The position numbers and the translations under genes were made by a program. Below, piece after piece: positions 1-7,111 of a DNA stretch of 19,308 nt; the stretch's first letter is position 1, and each line of letters opens with the position of its first letter. The stretch comes from UMGS1519 sp963621885 (lineage in GTDB: Bacteria > Actinomycetota > Coriobacteriia > Coriobacteriales > Eggerthellaceae). The DNA lies in assembly GCA_963621885.1 (NCBI GenBank), contig CAVFFT010000065.1, positions 1 to 19,308 of the forward strand. The letters run 5' to 3'. The notes beneath the pieces are model-generated. The model was not told where the DNA came from and searched no databases. It was given only the letters and a program-made list of their open reading frames with translations.

Positions 1-1173
1 AAGCAAAGCCCCTGCCGCGAAGCCTACCTGGACAACGCCGCCACGACGCGGCCGCGCCCCGAGGTGGTGCAGGTCATGATGCGCGAGCTTCAGAATTACG
101 GCAACGCGTCTTCGACTCATGCGCTGGGCAAGAAGGCGAAACGCGTGTTGGAGGAAAGCCGCGCGGTTATCGCGACGGCTTTGGGCGCCGAGCCCGATGA
201 GATTTTCTTCACGTCGGGCGGAACCGAATCGAACAACCTCGCCATCCGCGGTTCGGTCATGGCCCGGGGATTCGGCGCGGGCGGAATCATAACGTCTGCC
301 CTGGAGCATCCTTCGGTCACGCGATCGGTGCGCGGCCTTAAGCGGGAGGGCGATTGCTCCGTTTCTTATGTCGAAGCCGTCCAGGGTGATTTCGACCTGG
401 AGGAATGCGCGCGTTTTCTCCAGGAGCCGACAACGCTGATAACGGTGATGGCGGTGCAGAATGAGCTTGGCTATCGGTTCCCTATTCCCGAGATTGTCAA
501 GCTGCGCGATAAGTACGCTCCTGACGCGTTGGTGCATACCGATGCTGTTCAGACTTTTGGCAAGATCGACGTTCCCGTGCACGAGTGGGGCGTTGACCTG
601 GCCTCCCTTTCCGCTCATAAGATCGGGGGCCCGAAGGGCATTGGCGCATTGTTCGTGAAGCGCGGAACCAACATGTTCACCACGGCGTTTGGAGGCGGGC
701 AAGAACGCGGCCTTCGTTCGGGAACCGAGCCCGTCTACCTTGCCGCCGGTTTTGCTGAAGCGGTGCGCCGCGCCTTCTCCGATAGGCAAGCCGAAGAAAT
801 GCGCGTCCGCGGGTTGTGGAATCACCTGCGCGCTCGCGTTAACGCCGAGATTCCCGATGCGGTGATCAATTCCCGCGAGGATGGATCGCCCTACCTTTTC
901 AATTTCAGCGTTCCCGGCATGAAGAACCAGACGGCCCTTCACTATCTGAGCGACCACGATGTGTATGTTTCCAAGGCTTCCGCCTGCACGGAAAACATCA
1001 ACACCGTTCCGCCGGGCACGTGGCGTCCCAAGCATCCGCTTTCGCTTCAGGCGGCTGGCATTCCCCTTGTGATGGGGAAGAGCACGCTGCGCATCAGCTT
1101 CGGCTACGATTCGCGCGAAGAGGATGTCGATCGTTTCGTGGACACCTTGAAAGCGTATCTGGCTTGCAGCTAA
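1..1173 (+). CDS. Cysteine desulfurase (NifS/IscS type), 5' end cut by window edge
   Basis: This is a PLP-dependent enzyme that takes sulfur from L-cysteine, giving alanine and an enzyme persulfide used for Fe-S clusters or tRNA thiolation in the cytosol. The reading frame is open to base 1 and encodes YLDNAATT at about codons 9-16, the family's N-terminal signature, so only a few residues are missing. Other family marks are FFTSGGTESNN, the PLP-stacking His in ALEHPSV, HTDAVQ, the Schiff-base Lys in SAHKIGGPKG (codon 619-621) and the catalytic Cys in SKASACTENIN (codon 985-987). The active-site loop departs from the common SSGSACSS form, so the sulfur acceptor cannot be assigned. No scaffold (iscU/sufU) or thiI gene is visible beside it. 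The next gene, serC, lies 352 nt away behind its own promoter, so the two are probably not an operon. Family certain; subtype not. Confidence 0.93.
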   Translation, partial: KQSPCREAYLDNAATTRPRPEVVQVMMRELQNYGNASSTHALGKKAKRVLEESRAVIATALGAEPDEIFFTSGGTESNNLAIRGSVMARGFGAGGIITSALEHPSVTRSVRGLKREGDCSVSYVEAVQGDFDLEECARFLQEPTTLITVMAVQNELGYRFPIPEIVKLRDKYAPDALVHTDAVQTFGKIDVPVHEWGVDLASLSAHKIGGPKGIGALFVKRGTNMFTTAFGGGQERGLRSGTEPVYLAAGFAEAVRRAFSDRQAEEMRVRGLWNHLRARVNAEIPDAVINSREDGSPYLFNFSVPGMKNQTALHYLSDHDVYVSKASACTENINTVPPGTWRPKHPLSLQAAGIPLVMGKSTLRISFGYDSREEDVDRFVDTLKAYLACS

Positions 1174-1452
1174 GGCAAACGCCTTTCGCTTAGGCGTCGC
1201 GCAACCGCTGAGCCATCCGTCTCCGCGTAACCATCGCCCGCTTGAGACAAGGCGTTCAAGACTTGCGATCTTCGCGGGGCATCCGGTGGGGCGCGAGCGG
1301 TAGGCCGCGGCTCCTTGCTCCGAGTAAGTATCGGGTCACCCGTTCGCCGTGTGACCATTGGGTCGTCATGCAAAGAAAATATTGCCGTTTTCTATGGCAT
1401 TTGCCCATTTTTGCGTATCGTTTAAATGGAATTGCCGCGCGTTTGCGGATGT
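1174..1452. other. Intergenic region after the desulfurase gene
   Basis: No gene is supported here; the open frames are shadows. Directly after the stop are two mutually exclusive short hairpins (AAGGC/GCCTT and ACGCCT/AGGCGT, 1172-1196) with no T-run, so a terminator is doubtful. The octamer GTGTGACC occurs at 1349-1356 and again at 1451-1458, and GGTCAC at 1334-1339 forms an inverted pair with the first copy across 11 nt. These could be binding sites for an unknown regulator. From about 1370 to 1440 the sequence becomes distinctly AT-rich, as expected upstream of a promoter. Confidence 0.4.
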
Positions 1453-1498
1453 GTGACCTGCGGCACTTTATTCGGGTATAGAATGGCTCCGTTCTATA
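1453..1498 (+). promoter_or_regulatory. serC promoter with overlapping inverted-repeat operator
   Basis: A -35-like GTGACC (1453-1458) and a -10-like TATAGA (1477-1482) are separated by 18 nt. The -10 forms the left arm of a perfect 7-bp inverted repeat, TATAGAA (1477-1483), 8-nt spacer, TTCTATA (1492-1498), whose right arm covers the expected transcription start. A repressor on this site would block initiation. The regulator is unknown. The ribosome binding site is GGAAGG (1507-1512), 13 nt before the ATG, a rather long spacing. Confidence 0.5.
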
Positions 1499-1525
1499 AC
1501 CGACCTGGAAGGTAAGATTAGGTTT

Positions 1526-2617
1526 ATGGCAAGGGTATTCAACTTTTCTGCTGGTCCCGCCATGCTTCCCGAGTACGTATTGAAGGATGCGGCGGCTGAG
1601 ATGCTCGACTACAAGGGAACGGGCATGTCCGTGATGGAGATGAGTCACCGCTCTCCCGCGTTTACCACGATCATCGAGACGGCGGAACGCGACCTGCGCG
1701 ACCTCATGCAGATTCCCGACAACTACAAGGTGCTGTTCCTGCAGGGCGGCGCTTCCCTCTACTTCGCGGGCATTCCGATGAATCTCGCGTTGCCGAAGAA
1801 TGGCAAGGCTGATTACGTCGTTTCCGGCAGCTGGAGTGAGAAGGCCTGCAAGGAAGCCGCGCGTTTCGTTGATGCGAAGGCGATTGCCTCCAGCAAGGAC
1901 AACAACTTCTCCTCGCTTCCCGACGTGTCCGACCTTCAGGTGCGCGACGACGCCGACTACGTGTACATCTGCGAAAACGAGACCGTGCACGGTATGACGT
2001 TCCCCGAGCCTCCCGATGTCAAGGGTCATGTGCTCGTGTCCGACCAGAGCTCGATGCTGCTCTCCCGTCCGGTTGACGTGAGCAAGTACGGCCTCATTTA
2101 CGGCGGCGTGCAGAAGAACGTCGGCCCCGCGGGCGTGGTCATCGTCATCGTTCGTGAGGACCTGCTCCCCGAGGGCGACATCGACGGCGTGCCGACGATG
2201 ATGAACCTGAAGACCCAGGCCGACAAGAAGAGCCTCTACAACACCCCGCCGTGCTATGGCATCTACATCTGCGGCAAGGTCTTCAAGTACCTGAAGGCTC
2301 AGGGTGGCCTCGAGGCCATGGCGGTTCGCAACGCCGAGAAGGCCAAGATCCTCTACGACGCCATCGACGAGAGCAAGCTCTTCAAGGGCACCGTTACCAA
2401 CCCGGCCGACCGTTCCCTGATGAACGTGACCTTCGTGACGGGCGACCCCGACCTCGACGCGAAGTTCGTGAAGGAAGCGGCGCTCGCTGGCATGACCAAC
2501 CTGAAGGGTCACCGCAGCGTGGGCGGCCTGCGTGCGAGCATCTACAACGCGATGCCGCGCGAGGGCGTTATCGCGCTTGTCGACTTCATGCGCAAGTTCG
2601 AGAAGGAAAACGCGTAA
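1526..2617 (+). CDS. serC: Phosphoserine aminotransferase
   Basis: SerC converts 3-phosphohydroxypyruvate and glutamate to 3-phosphoserine and 2-oxoglutarate, the second step of serine synthesis, in the cytosol; it is a class V PLP aminotransferase. The 363-residue length is normal for the family. The start MARVFNFSAGPAMLP is the family's N-terminal signature. MEMSHRSPAF and FLQGGASLYFA are further SerC motifs, and the PLP lysine is Lys197 in YGGVQKNVGPAG. KGHRSVGGLRASIYNAMP near the end matches the family's C-terminal phosphate-binding region. The first ATG agrees with the family start. No serA or serB lies beside it, although serA often neighbours serC, so serine synthesis genes are probably split in this genome. 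It appears monocistronic, with its own promoter and a strong terminator. Identification is secure. Confidence 0.97.
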   Translation: MARVFNFSAGPAMLPEYVLKDAAAEMLDYKGTGMSVMEMSHRSPAFTTIIETAERDLRDLMQIPDNYKVLFLQGGASLYFAGIPMNLALPKNGKADYVVSGSWSEKACKEAARFVDAKAIASSKDNNFSSLPDVSDLQVRDDADYVYICENETVHGMTFPEPPDVKGHVLVSDQSSMLLSRPVDVSKYGLIYGGVQKNVGPAGVVIVIVREDLLPEGDIDGVPTMMNLKTQADKKSLYNTPPCYGIYICGKVFKYLKAQGGLEAMAVRNAEKAKILYDAIDESKLFKGTVTNPADRSLMNVTFVTGDPDLDAKFVKEAALAGMTNLKGHRSVGGLRASIYNAMPREGVIALVDFMRKFEKENA

Positions 2618-2682
2618 TCGCATCGTTGCGTAATCGCGCGAATTTCCGAGTGAATTGATTGCTCGAAGTAACGAGCGATTTT

Positions 2683-2723
2683 GAAGCGTCGGAGCTGCCT
2701 ATGCGGGCGGTTCCGGCGCTTTT
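2683..2723 (+). terminator. Intrinsic terminator of serC
   Basis: Bases 2683-2699 pair continuously with 2706-2722, giving 17 bp including a few G-U pairs, around the hexaloop TATGCG. The run TTTT (2720-2723) follows the stem. The T-run is only on the plus-strand side, so it suits serC rather than the convergent tlyA. A weaker stem-loop (2658-2665 with 2672-2679, then TTTT) lies just upstream. Confidence 0.75.
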
Positions 2724-2735
2724 CTGTTGCTGCCG

Positions 2736-3482
2736 TTATTCGGTGCAACCTTCTTCGCGAATGGCGCGAACGAGGTATTCGACGTTCCCCTTCTTTTTGC
2801 CGCGCAGGGAACTCTCGACACAGCCGGTCACTTTGAATCCCGCCTGCTCAAGGGCATCTTCCACTTCATGGATGGTGCGCTGGCGCACCTCGTCACTTTC
2901 AACTAGGCCGGCGTTTGTCTCGTCGTGCTGGCTTTCGAATTGCGGCTTGATGAGGCCGATGAAAATGCCGCCCGTATCAACAAGCGCGGCGAAAGCGGGA
3001 GCGAGCGCCGCGAGTCCGATGAAGCTGAGGTCGGCGACAACCAGGTCGAAGGGGGCACCGAGCTCTGCGGGGGAAGCGGTGCGGATGTTCGTGCGTTCGC
3101 GGACATCGACGCGCGGGTCTTGGCGAAGCTTCCAGTCGAGCTGGCCATATCCCACGTCAACCGCACAGACGCCCGCCGCGCCCGCTTGCAGGAGACAATC
3201 GGTGAAGCCGCCGGTCGAACAGCCCGCATCGAGGCAACGTAGGCCGGTGACATCCTGGCTGAAGGCCGCAAGCGCGCCTTCCAGCTTGTAACCGCCACGC
3301 GAGACATAGCGCATGCGTTCCTTGACCGCGATGTCCGCATCGGGGTCAATCGTGATGGCAGAGCTTTGTGGGCGTTCGCCATTGACGCGTACGTCGTCCG
3401 CGATGACCGCGCGCTGCACAGCGGCCCGGTCGGGGAACAGGCCGCGGCTAATACAAAGGTCGTCTAATCTCGTCTTTCGCAT
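2736..3482 (-). CDS. tlyA: TlyA family rRNA (cytidine-2'-O)-methyltransferase
   Basis: TlyA proteins use SAM to methylate the ribose of cytidines in rRNA (C1409 of 16S and/or C1920 of 23S in studied actinobacteria); loss gives capreomycin resistance in mycobacteria. The 248-residue protein has an N-terminal S4 RNA-binding domain (about residues 3-60, MRKTRLDDLCISRGL) and an FtsJ-like methyltransferase domain with the SAM motif LDAGCSTGGF (84-93). The catalytic tetrad can be read as Lys66 (SRGGYKL), Asp151 (VADLSFI), Lys179 (LIKPQFE) and Glu235 (GNVEYLV). The frame is open further upstream, but the family begins at MRKTRLDD, so I start at 3482. There is no Shine-Dalgarno there. Instead a -10-like element sits exactly where a leaderless transcript would need it. 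It converges with serC. Which rRNA sites it modifies cannot be told from sequence. Confidence 0.95.
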   Translation of the reverse strand: MRKTRLDDLCISRGLFPDRAAVQRAVIADDVRVNGERPQSSAITIDPDADIAVKERMRYVSRGGYKLEGALAAFSQDVTGLRCLDAGCSTGGFTDCLLQAGAAGVCAVDVGYGQLDWKLRQDPRVDVRERTNIRTASPAELGAPFDLVVADLSFIGLAALAPAFAALVDTGGIFIGLIKPQFESQHDETNAGLVESDEVRQRTIHEVEDALEQAGFKVTGCVESSLRGKKKGNVEYLVRAIREEGCTE

Positions 3483-3488
3483 GGCGCA

Positions 3489-3497
3489 AGCATACCA
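3489..3497 (-). promoter_or_regulatory. Extended -10 of a probable leaderless tlyA transcript
   Basis: On the minus strand TGGTATGCT (extended -10 type TGnTATnnT) ends six bases before the tlyA ATG. Transcription would begin at or next to the start codon. No clear -35 and no Shine-Dalgarno are seen, which fits a leaderless mRNA, common in actinobacteria. Confidence 0.45.
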
Positions 3498-3677
3498 TCT
3501 TGCGGGCGCCCGCATCAAAACCCGCCGCCTGCGCAACCCCGGCAGCCGCCCGTTCTCGGCTGTCACACGCACGACGCTGCCCACCAGCTTGTCGCCCGCA
3601 AGTCCACCGTTCGCGCGACGCCGCAGGCCGTCCGCCTTCAGCCGCTGTCTCCCTGCCAGTTGCGGGAATTCTGCGTT
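3498..3677. other. Intergenic spacer between tlyA and the CDF gene
   Basis: This is the middle of a 316-nt gap between divergent genes. I see no gene, repeat or RNA structure in it. It is GC-rich and the open frames crossing it look like shadows. Confidence 0.5.
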
Positions 3678-3727
3678 TTGGACATGGAGAGGAGCCCTTT
3701 TGCTAGAATGTCAAATCAACGTCAAAT
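3678..3727 (+). promoter_or_regulatory. Promoter of the CDF transporter with a direct repeat at the start site
   Basis: An extended -10, TGCTAGAAT (3701-3709), follows a -35-like TTGGACA (3678-3684) at a rather long spacing of 19-20 nt. The expected start (about 3716) lies in a direct repeat, GTCAAAT at 3710-3716 and 3721-3727, an 11-bp period placing both copies on the same DNA face. This could be an operator for a metal-responsive or other regulator. The leader is about 80 nt, with the ribosome binding site AAAGGGA (3789-3795). Confidence 0.45.
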
Positions 3728-3798
3728 GAGCGCGCTTGGCGGCCTGCTATGCCGCATCTGCGCAGTTCGTTGTTCTGTAGTCAGGCAGAAAGGGACAG

Positions 3799-5103
3799 AT
3801 GAGCGACCACCACAGTACGAGGCCGGTCGATTTGGCCGGCATGTTGGCGGAAAACCCTCCCGCGTTAGAGACTGGCGCACTTGTCGGGCAAGATCCCGAC
3901 GACCCTCCGGAACGACGAGAACATATCGATTCCGTATTATGCGAACAGGAACCCCCTGCTCAAGCTTCTGCTGAGCAGACAGAAGGGGGAGAATCGACTA
4001 TTGCCGTAATCGCTGCTATCGCGGGCAATATTCTCGTGGGCATCGTCAAATTCATTGCGGCGGCCCTTTCCGGATCCCAGGCGATGGTCTCAGAGGGCAT
4101 CCATTCCATTGTCGACTCGGGCAATGGCATTCTCGTGCTATTCGGACTTCACCAATCGAAGAAGGAAAGCGACGAAGACCATCCCTTCGGGCATGGCAAG
4201 GAATTGTATTTCTGGACCCTGGTGGTTGCGGTGCTCATCTTCGCGGTTGGCGGCGGTGTGTCGCTTGCCGAGGGTGTGAACTATCTGCGCAACATCACCC
4301 CGGAAACGCAGCTGGGCGATCCCACGCTGAGCATCGTGGTCATTCTTGCGGCCATGGTGATCGAGGGCGTGACGCTTTCCATCGCGATAAAGCAGTTCAA
4401 TCTTGCTCGCGGCGATATGGGTCCCATCAAGTTCATTCGCTACAGCAAGGATCCGAGCCTTTATACCGTGGTATTGGAAGACACGGCGGCAGAAACGGGT
4501 CTTACGCTCGCGCTGCTGGGCGTGGGCTTGGGCCACATTTTCCAGAATCCTTATCTCGATGGCATCGCGTCGGTGCTTATCGCGCTGCTGCTTATGGTGG
4601 TGGCGGTGATTCTTCTGACAGAAACGAAGAAGCTCCTGGTGGGAGAGGGTTTGAACAAGCCCGAAACGCGCGAGGTTATCGAACTGGTGGAATCGAACCC
4701 CTATGTGGTCGATTGCGGCCGCGTGCTTTCCATGTACTTGGGGCCGCATCAGCTGCTTATCACCATCGATGCGAATTTCGATCTGGAATCGGATGCGGTG
4801 GATATTCTGCGCGCGGTTGACGACATCGAAGCGCGCATCTACGAGCGTTTCCCCGATGCGACGCGCGTGTTCATCGAGGCGGAGGGCATTCGTCAGGTGT
4901 ATGCGCAGTCCCGCTATTTCGAGACGATCGAAAGCGAAGCCGAGGAGGAAAGCCTGCAAGCGGCGGGCGTGACTCCGGACGAGGCGCGCCGGGCGCGCGA
5001 TTCGCATGAACTTGATGCGCGCGATCTGATCGAGCTCATCCGGGAAGAGGACGCGGCGATTGAGGAAGCGCTGGCTGAGGATTCGGAGCGTTTGCGAGCG
5101 TAG
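3799..5103 (+). CDS. Cation diffusion facilitator family transporter with acidic extensions
   Basis: CDF proteins are homodimeric metal(II)/proton antiporters of the cytoplasmic membrane, usually exporting Zn, Fe, Mn, Co or Cd. The 434-residue protein has about 65 disordered Pro/Glu-rich residues, then six predicted membrane segments (about 67-90, 96-118, 138-160, 176-198, 222-248, 253-275), then a cytoplasmic dimerisation domain (about 285-370). Transport-site candidates are His102 and Asp106 in helix 2 (EGIHSIVDSGN) and Asp228 and Glu232 in helix 5 (LEDTAAETG). The 'LEDtAA' form recalls the ZnT9-like branch more than classic ZitB/YiiP proteins. DHPFGHGKELYFW (127-139) is the family's loop motif. 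Residues 371-434 are a strongly acidic, probably helical tail not usual for the family. A good Shine-Dalgarno supports the start. The metal cannot be named. Confidence 0.9.
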   Translation: MSDHHSTRPVDLAGMLAENPPALETGALVGQDPDDPPERREHIDSVLCEQEPPAQASAEQTEGGESTIAVIAAIAGNILVGIVKFIAAALSGSQAMVSEGIHSIVDSGNGILVLFGLHQSKKESDEDHPFGHGKELYFWTLVVAVLIFAVGGGVSLAEGVNYLRNITPETQLGDPTLSIVVILAAMVIEGVTLSIAIKQFNLARGDMGPIKFIRYSKDPSLYTVVLEDTAAETGLTLALLGVGLGHIFQNPYLDGIASVLIALLLMVVAVILLTETKKLLVGEGLNKPETREVIELVESNPYVVDCGRVLSMYLGPHQLLITIDANFDLESDAVDILRAVDDIEARIYERFPDATRVFIEAEGIRQVYAQSRYFETIESEAEEESLQAAGVTPDEARRARDSHELDARDLIELIREEDAAIEEALAEDSERLRA

Positions 5104-5164
5104 GTTAGGCTGAGGGCGTACGGGGTTTGAGCGCGCGCTTCAAGACGCGGGCTTTCGCGCTTCT

Positions 5165-5268
5165 GAACGCCGGCGCGCTCGCTTGATTCATGCCAGGTTT
5201 CTGTGCTTGTGAACGCCGGCGTGGCTGCTTGATTCGCGCTGGGCTTCCGCGCCTACAAACGCCGCGGT
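5165..5268. repeat. 46-bp degenerate tandem repeat
   Basis: Units begin at 5165, 5211 and 5257, spaced exactly 46 bp, each opening with GAACGCCGGCG or a close variant and continuing with a GCTTGATTC block. Unit 1 and unit 2 are clearly alike; the third is partial, and a weaker half-unit may precede at about 5140. The array fills the gap between the CDF gene and the UPF0210 gene. No T-rich terminator is recognisable, though GAGCGCGC (5129-5136) and GCGCGCTC (5173-5180) are complementary. Confidence 0.65.
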
Positions 5269-5333
5269 GTTCATCTAAGGGAACGCCCATGTTAATGCGC
5301 GAGTGCACGGCGATGTGCGCGCGGTGCAACGTG

Positions 5334-5372
5334 TATAATCGATGCCCACGGATTCGACTGACAGGCAGGTGG
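5334..5372 (+). promoter_or_regulatory. Promoter and ribosome binding site of the UPF0210 gene
   Basis: A perfect -10 TATAAT (5334-5339) lies 37 nt before the start codon; no convincing -35 is seen at 16-18 nt. The predicted leader is about 30 nt and ends with the purine-rich AGGTGG (5367-5372), four bases before the ATG. Confidence 0.5.
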
Positions 5373-5376
5373 CCCC

Positions 5377-6741
5377 ATGCAGATTACCCCGGAAGAAGTT
5401 GCCGAAACACTCGCGATGGTGAGCGAGCAAAACCTCGACATTCGCACCATCACGCTTGGCTTGAACATTCGCGGATGCGCCGATGAGGACGTCGACAAGA
5501 TGGCTGCCAAGGTGTACGAGCGGATGACTTCCGCTGCGGAAAACCTCGTTCCGGTGGCTGAGCAGCTCGAACGGGAATACGGCATTCCCATTGTGAACAA
5601 GCGCATTTCCGTCACGCCTGTTTCCGAGGTTGCGGGCGCTGTGAAAACCGAAGACCTTTCGCCTGTCGCACGGGCCATGGACAAGGCCGCGCACGAGGTG
5701 GGCGTTGACTTTGTCGGCGGCTTTTCCGCGCTGGCGCAAAAGGGCCTTTCGCGCGCCGACAAGAAGCTTATCGCGAGTATTCCCGAGGCGCTTGCGACCA
5801 CCAACAACGTCTGCTCGTCGGTCAATGTGGGATCGACGCGCGCCGGCATCAACATGGACGCGGTTTGGCTGATGGCCAACACCGTTCTGGCGACGGCCGA
5901 GGCGACGAAAGACAACAAGTGCTATGGCTGCGCAAAGCTCGTCGTGTTCGCGAACGCCGTGCAGGACAACCCCTTCATGGCAGGCGCTTTCCACGGTTCG
6001 GGCGAAGGCGACGAGATCATCAATGTGGGCGTTTCGGGTCCGGGCGTTGTGCACGCGGTGCTGAAGGCGATGCCGAAGGACGCGAGCTGGCAGGAGATTG
6101 CCGAGGCCATCAAGGCGACCGCTTTCAAAATCACGCGCGCAGGCGAGCTGATGGCGCGCGAGGCGAGCAAGCGTTTGGGCTACCAGCAGGGCATTCTCGA
6201 CCTTTCGCTGGCACCGACCCCGGCGGTGGGCGATTCCGTTGCCGACATTCTGGAAGACATTGGCGTGGGAACTTGCGGTGGTCCGGGCACGACCGCGGCG
6301 CTTGCCATGCTGAATGATGCCGTGAAGAAGGGCGGCGTCATGGCCTCGAGTTCCGTCGGCGGCCTTTCGGGTGCGTTCATTCCCGTGTCCGAGGATGCCG
6401 GCATGATTCATGCGGCGAACGTGGGCGCCCTTTCGCTTGAGAAGCTGGAAGCCATGACCTGCGTGTGCTCGGTGGGCCTCGACATGATCGCCATTCCCGG
6501 TGACACCACGCCCGAGACCATTTTCGGCATCATCGCTGATGAATGCGCTATTGGCGTTATCAACAATAAGACCACGGCCGTGCGTGTGATTCCCGCTATC
6601 GGTTACAAGATGGGCGACGTGCTCGACTTTGGCGGCCTGATGGGCGCCGCGCCGGTGATGCCGGTGAACACCTTCGCGGGCGACGTGCTGGCTCATCGCG
6701 GCGGGCGTTTCCCGGCACCGATCAACTCGCTGAAGAACTAG
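5377..6741 (+). CDS. UPF0210 / DUF711 'PFL family' protein
   Basis: This conserved family has a fold related to pyruvate formate-lyase/glycyl radical barrels, but its reaction is unknown to me. The 454-residue length is normal for the family. Recognisable stretches are LDIRTITLGLNIRGC near the start, the segment ending TTNNVCSSVNVGSTRAGINMDAV, NPFMAGAFHGSGEGD, GLDMIAIPGDT and the closing GGRFPAPINSLKN. Conserved Cys and Gly residues are present, but I see no classical glycyl-radical motif and no activase gene nearby, so it should not be read as a true radical enzyme. In many genomes a small ACT-domain gene (UPF0237) directly precedes it; here the upstream space holds only a tandem repeat and a promoter. 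It is probably cytosolic. It is transcribed alone, with a repeat array and a terminator hairpin behind it. Confidence 0.92.
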   Translation: MQITPEEVAETLAMVSEQNLDIRTITLGLNIRGCADEDVDKMAAKVYERMTSAAENLVPVAEQLEREYGIPIVNKRISVTPVSEVAGAVKTEDLSPVARAMDKAAHEVGVDFVGGFSALAQKGLSRADKKLIASIPEALATTNNVCSSVNVGSTRAGINMDAVWLMANTVLATAEATKDNKCYGCAKLVVFANAVQDNPFMAGAFHGSGEGDEIINVGVSGPGVVHAVLKAMPKDASWQEIAEAIKATAFKITRAGELMAREASKRLGYQQGILDLSLAPTPAVGDSVADILEDIGVGTCGGPGTTAALAMLNDAVKKGGVMASSSVGGLSGAFIPVSEDAGMIHAANVGALSLEKLEAMTCVCSVGLDMIAIPGDTTPETIFGIIADECAIGVINNKTTAVRVIPAIGYKMGDVLDFGGLMGAAPVMPVNTFAGDVLAHRGGRFPAPINSLKN

Positions 6742-6750
6742 CGCGTAAGG

Positions 6751-6910
6751 CCGGACGCCTGGCGCGACAGGCGAGCACCTGTCGTGGCTGGCGAGCACCT
6801 GGCGCGACAGGCGAGCACCTGGCGTGGCTGGCGAGCACCTGGCGCGAGTGGCGAGTACCTGGCGTGACCGGCGAGCACCTGGCGTGGCTGGCGGACGCTT
6901 GGCGCGGCCG
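6751..6910. repeat. 20-bp tandem array of eight units, two alternating types
   Basis: Eight in-phase 20-bp units (starts 6751, 6771, 6791 and so on to 6891) follow the consensus GCGAGCACCTGGCGYGRCNG. In the middle of the array the unit ends alternate between GCGACAG and GTGGCTG types, implying growth by a 40-bp double unit. The first and last units are the most diverged. One unit carries GTCG for GGCG, which makes CGACAGG (6765-6771) and CCTGTCG (6778-6784) perfectly complementary. The array begins nine bases after the UPF0210 stop codon. Confidence 0.9.
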
Positions 6911-6951
6911 GCGGGGCGTGAAAAGAGAATGTGCCGTTAAGAAGGCTTCAT

Positions 6952-6988
6952 GGGCGCGGTTGGCTTACCGACCGCGCCCGTTCTATTG
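6952..6988 (+). terminator. Terminator hairpin before the thiamine operon
   Basis: GGGCGCGGTTGG (6952-6963) pairs with CCGACCGCGCCC (6968-6979) over 12 bp, including one G-U pair, around the tetraloop CTTA. A short T-rich stretch GTTCTATT follows. It probably ends transcripts of the UPF0210 gene after the repeat array and insulates the thi promoter. Confidence 0.65.
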
Positions 6989-6992
6989 CGCG

Positions 6993-7001
6993 TGCTATCA
7001 T
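6993..7001 (+). promoter_or_regulatory. Extended -10 promoter of the thiamine operon
   Basis: TGCTATCAT (6993-7001) is an extended -10 placed just after the terminator hairpin; no good -35 is visible because that position lies in the stem. Transcription from about 7008 would leave roughly 33 nt before the TPP aptamer. Confidence 0.4.
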
Positions 7002-7040
7002 GGATCCAACATATCGCAGCAGGGGTACGGCACCAATCTT

Positions 7041-7111
7041 ATGCGGGGTCGTTGAGAGGGCAGCTCGCCCAACCCTTTGAACCTGTCAGCTAATACTGGC
7101 GTAGGAAGCAT
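7041..7111 (+). promoter_or_regulatory. TPP riboswitch aptamer (THI element)
   Basis: The aptamer binds thiamine pyrophosphate in the nascent mRNA. Conserved parts are visible in order: GGGG, TTGAGA (pyrimidine pocket, 7052-7057), AACCCTTTGAACCTG (7071-7085), the AGCTAATACTGGCG block and TAGG. The outer helix P1 is ATGC (7041-7044) with GCAT (7108-7111). It lies directly before thiM, the expected context. Confidence 0.95.

Noticed and set aside
1386..1412. Terminator-like ATGG/CCAT stem followed by TTTTT
   Set aside because: Only four base pairs and no upstream gene end nearby; too weak to call.
1256..2623. 455-codon minus-strand frame over serC
   Set aside because: Same antisense effect; low-complexity His/Val/Arg-rich product and serC is certain.
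5377..6741. True glycyl radical enzyme
   Set aside because: The 'PFL family' name reflects fold resemblance; no glycyl radical motif or activating enzyme gene is visible.
5275..6798. 507-codon minus-strand frame over the UPF0210 gene
   Set aside because: Antisense shadow; no family resemblance and no ribosome binding site.
6751..6910. CRISPR array
   Set aside because: The 20-bp units are directly abutting with no unique spacers, and no cas genes are present.
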